From: Oscillospiraceae bacterium
GTDB lineage: Bacteria > Bacillota > Clostridia > Oscillospirales > Ruminococcaceae
Direction of reading: 5' to 3'
NCBI GenBank assembly: GCA_017396055.1
Contig: JAFQND010000238.1
Span: 1 to 10,520 of the forward strand
DNA: 10,520 nt
Position 1 is the stretch's first letter. Each line of letters begins with the position of its first letter. Made by a program: the position numbers and the translations under genes. The notes below the pieces were generated by a model that saw nothing but the letters and a program-made list of their open reading frames with translations, was not told the DNA's origin and searched no databases. Below, in pieces: positions 1-5,061 of the stretch.

Positions 1-1
1 C

Positions 2-544
2 CTCTTTGGCATCAAGGCAGGAGAAGCCTGGAGCGGAAAACGGCTCTCACTGAAGACCTGGGAAGTCTATGACGGCAAACGGGTGGATATGGTGGATGCC
101 TTTCGCGCCTATGATTCCTGGGAAGAATCGGTCCGTGACCACAGTATTTTTCTGGGTTCTCTTCCAAGATATCAGAACATTGTCGGAAAAACGGATGCCG
201 AAGAAGTATGCCGTCTCCTTCAGAAGGACGGTTATGCCACGGCGCCCAACTATGCAGACTCGCTGATCCGGCTGATCAGACAGTATGATCTGACAAGCTA
301 TGACAATATCACCGGCTGGAAGCTGAAAGACGGTATCTGGAGCTATCGGCGGGACGGTGTACCCTTGAAGGACCAATGGCTTTATGACGAAGGATACTGG
401 TATCGCCTGGACCATCAGGGCAGGATGCTGACCGGACTTCAACAGATCGACGGAAGGCTGTATATGCTCAATCCCAAAAGAGGATATGACATTCCCACCG
501 GTGCCTGTATCATCACAGACGGCAAAGGCGCTGTTGTAAAGTAA
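2..544 (+). CDS. Peptidoglycan glucosaminidase (GH73-like), C-terminal part, 5'-truncated by the window
   Basis: The frame is open from base 2 and stops with TAA at 542-544, so 180 residues are visible and the start lies upstream. The first ~50 residues read as the end of a glucosaminidase domain (Pfam Glucosaminidase, GH73 type): LFGIKAG at the beginning, then TWEVYDGKRV, AFRAYDSWEESV and a DHSIFL motif, the usual order in bacterial autolysins that cut the glycan strand after N-acetylglucosamine. The family's catalytic glutamate normally lies before this point and is not in the window. A short helical stretch with YADSLIRLI follows, typical of the domain end. The last ~75 residues hold degenerate aromatic repeats (GWKLKDGIWSYRRDG, QWLYDEGYWYRLDHQGRMLTG) resembling cell-wall-binding repeats. 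A wall hydrolase secreted to the envelope is therefore likely. No terminator was found after it; the next promoter begins 8 bases downstream. Confidence 0.85.
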   Translation, partial: LFGIKAGEAWSGKRLSLKTWEVYDGKRVDMVDAFRAYDSWEESVRDHSIFLGSLPRYQNIVGKTDAEEVCRLLQKDGYATAPNYADSLIRLIRQYDLTSYDNITGWKLKDGIWSYRRDGVPLKDQWLYDEGYWYRLDHQGRMLTGLQQIDGRLYMLNPKRGYDIPTGACIITDGKGAVVK

Positions 545-551
545 GTTTTTC

Positions 552-580
552 TTGCCACCGGTCTTTTTCTGTGTCATAAT
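552..580 (+). promoter_or_regulatory. Sigma-A type promoter for the five-gene operon
   Basis: A -35 box TTGCCA at 552-557 is separated by exactly 17 bases from a -10 box CATAAT at 575-580, each five of six matches to the consensus. Transcription would begin near 587, about 23 bases before the exporter start codon. Its position directly after the stop of the preceding gene suits an operon with its own promoter. Confidence 0.65.
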
Positions 581-609
581 AAAAACAGCAGGATAAGGGG
601 GAAGACCGG
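558..609 (+). repeat. Inverted repeat pairing upstream spacer with the exporter ribosome binding site
   Basis: CCGGTCTT at 558-565 is the exact reverse complement of AAGACCGG at 602-609, which ends directly before the ATG at 610. Bases 566-570 can continue the helix against the G-run 597-601, mostly by G-U pairs, covering the ribosome binding site. The left arm lies upstream of the start expected from the 552-580 promoter, so the structure could only form in read-through RNA from the preceding gene. A function is inferred only. Confidence 0.35.
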
Positions 610-1974
610 ATGGGTAAAAATCTCACGGATATGACAAAGGGCGCGATCCTGCCGCAGATGACAAGATTCGCGCTGCCCGTGCTGGCCGGTATGCTGTTTC
701 AGCGGCTTTATAATTTTGCTGATGTTTATATCGTCGGACGTTATCTGGGCGATGAGGCGCTGGCTGCCGTCAGTATTGCCGGTACGGTGATGTTTCTGAT
801 CTATTCCATCAAAATGGGTCTCACCGCCGGTGTGGGCGTGGTCATTTCACAGTATTACGGTGCGGGCGATGAAGAAAAGGTCCGCCGCGCTTTTATCACG
901 TCGGTCCATGTAGCTTTGTGGACAACGGTGCTGATCACGGGAGTGGGTCTTTTGCTGGCAAAGCCGCTGCTTCTGATCTTACAGACACCGAAGGAACTGA
1001 TGGACGATGCCATGACCTATCTGTGTATCATCTTTGCCGGTTCGTTTGCGTCGATGACCTATAACTGGATCTCGTCGGTTCTGAGAAGCCTCGGCAACTC
1101 GACGGTTCCGCTGATCTTTCTGGTGGTGTCCAGCGTGCTGAACATCCTTCTGGATATTCTTTTTGTGGCAGTGTTCCCCATGGGTGTGGCGGGTGCTGCG
1201 CTGGCGACGGTACTGGCACAGGTACTCTCGGGCGGCGGCTGTCTTGTCTATGCAATGAAGATCCTGCCGATGCTGCGGTTCGGGCGTTCTGAGCTGAAGG
1301 CGGACAGGGGACTTGTAAAGCTGATGCTGACCTATGGTTTCCCCACGGCGGTACAGATGAGCATCATCACCGTTTCGGACCTGACCCTTCAGGGCATGAT
1401 CAACACCTTCGGCACAGCACTGGTGGTTGCTTACGGCATCTGTCTGAAGATCGAGGGTCTGGGCTGGCAGCTGGCTGACGCTATCGGTACGGCGGTCTCG
1501 ACCTTTACGGGACAGAATATCGGTGCAAAGAATATTGCAAGAGTCAAAAAAGGCATCCGCTCGGCCTATCTGATCAACGGGATCTGTTACGGTATCTTTT
1601 GTCCGGCGGTCTTCTTTGCGGCGGAGCCGATCATGCGGGCTTTTGCCCAATCGGAAGAATCCATCCGCTATGGTGTGGAATACATCCATGTTTTCAGTTT
1701 CTTCTTCCTGATCGGCGGTGCAATGACCATCTTCCATGGGGTGCTGCGCGCCACGGGCGACGTGAAATATACCCTCTATATGGGCCTCAGCGAAGTCATC
1801 ACCCGCATCGGTTTTACCTTCCTGTTTACCGCGTGGTTCGGCTATAAGGGTCTCTGGTGGGTATCGCCGCTGACCTGGATCTGTGCGGTTGGCGTGGGAG
1901 CCGCCCGTTATTATTCGGGAAAATGGCAGAAGATCGCAGAAGAGAAAATGGCAAAAGCTGCTCAGGAGTCCTGA
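610..1974 (+). CDS. MATE family multidrug/metabolite efflux transporter
   Basis: This 454-residue membrane protein has the usual length and layout of a MATE exporter (MatE Pfam family, two halves of six helices), which moves cationic or drug-like compounds out across the plasma membrane using a sodium or proton gradient. The N-terminal pattern is diagnostic: FALPVLAGMLFQRLYNFADVY, then GRYLGDEALAAVSIAG, then a glycine-rich ISQYYGAGDEEKVRRAF segment around residues 78-95. The second half repeats the arrangement with GFPTAVQMSI, DAIGTAVSTFTGQNIGAKN and a late ATGDVKYTLY loop. The start at 610 is fixed by an AAGGGGG ribosome binding site at 595-601. It is the first gene after the promoter at 552-580 and is followed 14 bases later by the LRR gene. 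Subfamily and substrate cannot be told from sequence. Confidence 0.95.
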   Translation: MGKNLTDMTKGAILPQMTRFALPVLAGMLFQRLYNFADVYIVGRYLGDEALAAVSIAGTVMFLIYSIKMGLTAGVGVVISQYYGAGDEEKVRRAFITSVHVALWTTVLITGVGLLLAKPLLLILQTPKELMDDAMTYLCIIFAGSFASMTYNWISSVLRSLGNSTVPLIFLVVSSVLNILLDILFVAVFPMGVAGAALATVLAQVLSGGGCLVYAMKILPMLRFGRSELKADRGLVKLMLTYGFPTAVQMSIITVSDLTLQGMINTFGTALVVAYGICLKIEGLGWQLADAIGTAVSTFTGQNIGAKNIARVKKGIRSAYLINGICYGIFCPAVFFAAEPIMRAFAQSEESIRYGVEYIHVFSFFFLIGGAMTIFHGVLRATGDVKYTLYMGLSEVITRIGFTFLFTAWFGYKGLWWVSPLTWICAVGVGAARYYSGKWQKIAEEKMAKAAQES

Positions 1975-1988
1975 CAGGAGGAATCGTT

Positions 1989-2837
1989 ATGGCTGAATTT
2001 ATCATCGAAAACGGTGTTCTGACAAGATATGAAGGTGTTGGGGGAGAGGTGACCGTTCCGGACGGAGTTACAGCCATCGGCGACTGGGCTTTTCAGGGTT
2101 CGTCCGTGACGGCTGTCATCGTTCCGGACAGTGTCCGGGAGATCGGAGAGTGTGCCTTTCAGTGCTGTCCGCTGGAACGGGCGGTGATCCTTGAGGGTGT
2201 GGAAAAGATAGGTGCCTATGCATTTGAGGGCTGCGGCAGTCTGTCGGAGCTTGTCCTGCCGGACAGTGTGAGCTGTATCGGTACCGGTGCCTTTGAGAAA
2301 TGTGTTTCCCTGACCCGGCTGGATATTCCCGCGGGGCTGAAGACGGTGGGGGCCTGTGCCTTTTTCGGCTGTCAGAGTCTTTCTGAGCTTCATATCCGCG
2401 ATCTGGCCGGCTGGTGCCGCATCAACTGGGAGAGAGCCTTTGACGGACCCCGTCCGGCACTTTTTCTGAAGGGAGAGCCCCTTATGGAAGCGGTCATTCC
2501 CGAGGGTGTGGATGAGATATGGTTTGATGCCTTTGCGTATTGCACTACGCTGAAAAAAGTCGTCATCCCGGAGGGTGTTACCGTGCTCAACGCCGATGCG
2601 TTCAGAGGGTGCAGCTCGCTTGTTTCGGTCAGCCTGCCGGAAAGTCTTCGGTATATCTGGCCCAATGTGTTCAGAGACTGTGTGAGTCTTTCGAAGATCG
2701 ATATCCCTAAAGGGGTCGTTTCGGTGGGAAGGCTGGCCTTCGGCGGCTGTGTCAGCCTCGAAAAGGTGACGGTCGGCAAAGAAACCAACGTGAACAGAGA
2801 AGCTTTTAAGGGCTGTGATAGGCTCATCATCGGATAA
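1989..2837 (+). CDS. BspA-like leucine-rich repeat protein (LRR_5 type)
   Basis: The protein has 282 residues. An upstream in-frame start would overlap the exporter gene heavily; the ATG at 1989 is preferred because a perfect AGGAGGA lies at 1976-1982, six bases before it. It begins MAEFIIENGVLTRYEG, a common opening of clostridial BspA-like proteins, followed by about ten ~23-residue repeats of the pattern IPxxVxxIGxxAFxxCxSL (residues 20-136 and 165-282). Between the two blocks, residues 137-165 carry DLAGWCRINWERAF and LFLKGEPL, an insertion motif often seen in this family. There is no signal peptide or membrane segment, so it is probably cytoplasmic, unlike many surface-exposed relatives. 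LRR proteins of this kind usually bind other proteins, but the partner is unknown. Its place in the operon gives no firm role. Confidence 0.9.
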   Translation: MAEFIIENGVLTRYEGVGGEVTVPDGVTAIGDWAFQGSSVTAVIVPDSVREIGECAFQCCPLERAVILEGVEKIGAYAFEGCGSLSELVLPDSVSCIGTGAFEKCVSLTRLDIPAGLKTVGACAFFGCQSLSELHIRDLAGWCRINWERAFDGPRPALFLKGEPLMEAVIPEGVDEIWFDAFAYCTTLKKVVIPEGVTVLNADAFRGCSSLVSVSLPESLRYIWPNVFRDCVSLSKIDIPKGVVSVGRLAFGGCVSLEKVTVGKETNVNREAFKGCDRLIIG

Positions 2838-2849
2838 GGAGACAGCAGT

Positions 2850-3554
2850 ATGAGGATCATGAGTTTCAATACCCAGCATTGTATGGACTATATCACTAAA
2901 GAGATCGACTTTGACCTTTTTGCGGGTGTGATCCTTTCTTCGGGGGCGGATATCATCGGTCTCAACGAGATGAGAGGAAAGGGTGTTTCTTCGGATTATA
3001 CCGCACAGGTGGACATTCTTTCGGAGAAGACCGGATTGGAAGGCTATTTTGCCAAGGCCATCGATGTGAACGGCGTCGACCCCTACGGCAACGGACTTCT
3101 CTCCCGTTTTCCCATTCTGAAGGCAGAGACCATCCCCGTGCCCGACCCCAAAGAGCCCATGCCCGGGGGAAAATGGTATGAGACCCGCTGTCTTCTGAAA
3201 GCCGTCATCGACGCTCCGGGCGGCCCTCTGACCGTTTGTGTCATCCATTTCGGACTCAATCCCGACGAGCAGGAAAACGCCGTACAGACCGTTCTCTCGG
3301 CCATCACTGAGGAGCGCTGTGTGCTGATGGGCGATTTCAATGTCCTGCCCGATGACCCTGTCCTGATTCCCATCAGAGAGCGGATGTTCGATACGGCGGA
3401 GCTTTTTGCTGAGCCGAAGCTCAGTTTCCCCTCGGACAAACCCGACCGGAAGATCGATTATCTCTTTGTCTCGAAGGACATGAAGGTGCTTGCGGCGGAT
3501 ATTCCTGCCATTGTGGCATCGGACCATCGCCCCTATACGGCAGAGGTGGAGTGA
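2850..3554 (+). CDS. Endonuclease/exonuclease/phosphatase-fold enzyme
   Basis: The 234-residue product has the complete motif series of the EEP superfamily of metal-dependent phosphodiesterases and phosphatases: SFNTQHC with Asn7, LNEMRG with the metal-binding Glu40, GLLSRFPI at 83-89, VIHFG with His133, MGDFN with Asp162 and Asn164, KIDYLF with Asp203, and the C-terminal SDHRP with Asp225-His226. All catalytic positions that I can recognise are kept, so it should be active. The superfamily cuts DNA, RNA-linked, phospholipid or sugar phosphodiesters, and the small size with no signal peptide does not decide the substrate. The start is supported by TAAGGAG at 2835-2841. Twelve bases separate it from the LRR gene, and its TGA overlaps the next gene's ATG, which points to coupled translation. 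Confidence 0.93.
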   Translation: MRIMSFNTQHCMDYITKEIDFDLFAGVILSSGADIIGLNEMRGKGVSSDYTAQVDILSEKTGLEGYFAKAIDVNGVDPYGNGLLSRFPILKAETIPVPDPKEPMPGGKWYETRCLLKAVIDAPGGPLTVCVIHFGLNPDEQENAVQTVLSAITEERCVLMGDFNVLPDDPVLIPIRERMFDTAELFAEPKLSFPSDKPDRKIDYLFVSKDMKVLAADIPAIVASDHRPYTAEVE

Positions 3555-3994
3555 TGAAGGAGCTTGGGGAGATCAGACTGGCTTTTTCCAGGCTTATGAC
3601 ACTTCACGAAGAGATCTCAGAACAGTTTATGTGGGATCCATCTGCCTCCGCACCGGTTCAGGAAAGGCTTTTTAAGGCAGAGGAGGCGTTCTCCAAAGTC
3701 GGACAGCGGCTGAAGCGGTGTGATACTCTTGTGGAGAAAAGGGGCTTTTCGGGAATAGAGGATGGTTTTCTGCTGTTCCGGGAGACCGACGTCCTTTGTC
3801 ATGCGGCCCAGGAGATGCTGGAGGATGCCGCACGGACGGATGAACGTCTGGATAAGATCTGTCGGGCACAGTGGGAGAGGATCGGCCTTTTGAGGAAAGA
3901 GCTGGCGGAGCTGGATGTTTTTCTTGTGAAGGTCAAAACGGATTATGAGAGATATCTGGATTTGAGGCGCGCACTGGAGGAGACCGATGGCTGA
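3554..3994 (+). CDS. Small helical protein of unknown function
   Basis: I do not recognise a family. The 146-residue product is rich in Glu, Arg, Leu and Lys and has no signal peptide, membrane segment or known catalytic motif. Residues 1-25, 35-62 and 80-143 look like long amphipathic helices, with heptad-like leucine spacing in the last (for example LLRKELAELDVFLVKVKTDYERYL), so a coiled coil or helical bundle is likely. The start is ATG at 3554, which shares one base with the preceding TGA; GAGG at 3543-3546 serves as ribosome binding site. A GTG at 3551 in the same frame would add one residue. The stop overlaps the methyltransferase start by eight bases. Being sandwiched between two enzymes with translational coupling on both sides suggests an adaptor or subunit role, which is inference. 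Confidence 0.75.
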   Translation: MKELGEIRLAFSRLMTLHEEISEQFMWDPSASAPVQERLFKAEEAFSKVGQRLKRCDTLVEKRGFSGIEDGFLLFRETDVLCHAAQEMLEDAARTDERLDKICRAQWERIGLLRKELAELDVFLVKVKTDYERYLDLRRALEETDG

Positions 3995-4655
3995 GCGAAA
4001 ATATTATGAAGCCTATGACGAGCGCTATAAAGCCGCTCATGCAAAAGGGGTCCGGTGGATGGGAGATGTACATTCTCCGATCGTTCCGGAGATCATCGGA
4101 CGGTACGGGCTGGAAGGGGTACCGATGCTGGAGCTGGGCTGCGGCGAGGGGAGAGATGCGATCCCTCTTTTGGAGCGGGGGGTTGACCTGACCGCCACCG
4201 ATATCTCGCCCGAGGCGATAGACTACTGCAAAAAGCTCTGTCCCGCCCATGAAGGCGCCTTTCGGGTGCTGGATTGTGTAAAGGACCGGCTGGAAAAGAG
4301 ATTCGGCTTTGTTTTCGCGGTGGCAGTGGTGCATATGCTGGTTTTGGACGAAGACCGGGATGGATTTTACCGCTCGGTGCGGGATCATCTTACCGACGAC
4401 GGCATCGGTCTCGTCTGCAGTATGGGGGACGGCGAAACGGAACGGATGAGCGATATCTCCACCGCCTTTGAGCTGCAGGAGCGTCAAGTTGAAGGCGGCA
4501 GTATATGGGTCGCCGGCACTTCCTGCCGGATGGTGAGTTTTCCCCATTTTGAGGAAGAAATTGTGAGAAACGACCTTGTGATCATGGAAAAGGGGCTCAC
4601 CGCCATCGAACCGGAGTTTTCACAGGTGATGTTCGCTGTAGTAAAAAGAGCATAA
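3987..4655 (+). CDS. Class I SAM-dependent methyltransferase (TehB-like/type 11 group)
   Basis: The 222-residue product carries the AdoMet-binding motif I MLELGCGEGRDAIPLL (residues 47-62) and the acidic residue closing strand 2 in LTATDISPEAIDYC (Asp72). A VVHMLVLDEDRDGFYRSVRDHL segment (114-135) matches the motif IV/V region, followed by the DGIGLVCSMGDG strand. The opening YDERYKAAHAKGVRWMGDVHSP resembles TehB-like enzymes that methylate small molecules or metalloids, and there is no DNA-methylase DPPY or NPPF motif, so DNA modification is unlikely. The substrate is unknown. The ATG at 3987 overlaps the upstream gene by eight bases and has GGAGGAG at 3976-3982. It is the last gene of the operon, with the terminator hairpin six bases past the stop. 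Confidence 0.9.
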   Translation: MAERKYYEAYDERYKAAHAKGVRWMGDVHSPIVPEIIGRYGLEGVPMLELGCGEGRDAIPLLERGVDLTATDISPEAIDYCKKLCPAHEGAFRVLDCVKDRLEKRFGFVFAVAVVHMLVLDEDRDGFYRSVRDHLTDDGIGLVCSMGDGETERMSDISTAFELQERQVEGGSIWVAGTSCRMVSFPHFEEEIVRNDLVIMEKGLTAIEPEFSQVMFAVVKRA

Positions 4656-4660
4656 CAAAA

Positions 4661-4697
4661 CCGCCGATGCTTTCGGGCATCGGCGGCTTTCTTTTTT
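4661..4697. terminator. Bidirectional intrinsic terminator between convergent operons
   Basis: CCGCCGATGC at 4661-4670 pairs perfectly with GCATCGGCGG at 4677-4686 around a TTTCGG loop. On the plus strand the stem is followed by TTTC and six T residues (4688-4697), and on the minus strand by TTTTGTTA (complement of 4653-4660). It can thus stop the methyltransferase operon and also transcripts of the lipoprotein gene, whose stop codon lies at 4696-4698 just before the stem. Confidence 0.93.
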
Positions 4698-5040
4698 AGT
4701 TTAAGAGATTATCGACGGTGACGTCTTCTCCGTGGGAGAGAATCTCTGTGTCTCCGTTTTCGTTTTTACCGATCACAAAGCCGTATACGCCGTCACCGTT
4801 TTCCGAAGAATAGGTGATCTGAACGATATAGGTGCCGCTGTCGTCGGTCCGTGAGGCGGTGACGGTTTCGGTGATCTGAAGGTCAGTGAATTCTGAGAAG
4901 ATCCTGTCGAATTCCTCTTTTGCAAGTTCGATGCCCGCGCCGTAATCGGCGGGGACCACCTCTGTGACAGCGACCGCGTCGGGTTTTTGGCAGGAAGAAA
5001 GGGAAAGGACAAGGGTGAGCAGGACGATGAGCAGTTTCAT
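4696..5040 (-). CDS. Small predicted lipoprotein of unknown function
   Basis: The 114-residue product begins with a short Lys-containing n-region, a hydrophobic LLIVLLTLVLSL core and the lipobox LSSC with Cys17, so it should be lipidated and held on the outer face of the plasma membrane. The mature part of ~98 residues is acidic, with an early helix (YGAGIELAKEEFDRIFSEF, 33-51) and then beta-strand-like segments rich in Thr, Gly and Asp (ITETVTASRTDDSGTYIVQITYSS). I do not recognise a named domain. The start is supported by AAGGAAGGA at 5045-5053 on the coding strand. It lies 21 bases behind the 900-residue gene with no promoter or terminator seen between them, so the two are probably co-transcribed. 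Its end runs into the shared terminator. Confidence 0.88.
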   Translation of the reverse strand: MKLLIVLLTLVLSLSSCQKPDAVAVTEVVPADYGAGIELAKEEFDRIFSEFTDLQITETVTASRTDDSGTYIVQITYSSENGDGVYGFVIGKNENGDTEILSHGEDVTVDNLLN

Positions 5041-5061
5041 GAGATCCTTCCTTTCAGTGGG

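Noticed and set aside
1962..3527. A 521-codon open frame on the minus strand opposite the LRR and EEP genes
   Set aside because: It spans two well-supported genes, has no recognised motif and is rich in His, Arg and Asp as expected for an antisense shadow.
3987..4655. Methyltransferase next to a nuclease-fold gene as a restriction-modification or defence system
   Set aside because: The methyltransferase lacks DNA-methylase motifs and a target recognition domain, the EEP protein is not a restriction nuclease type, and there are no mobile or phage genes nearby.
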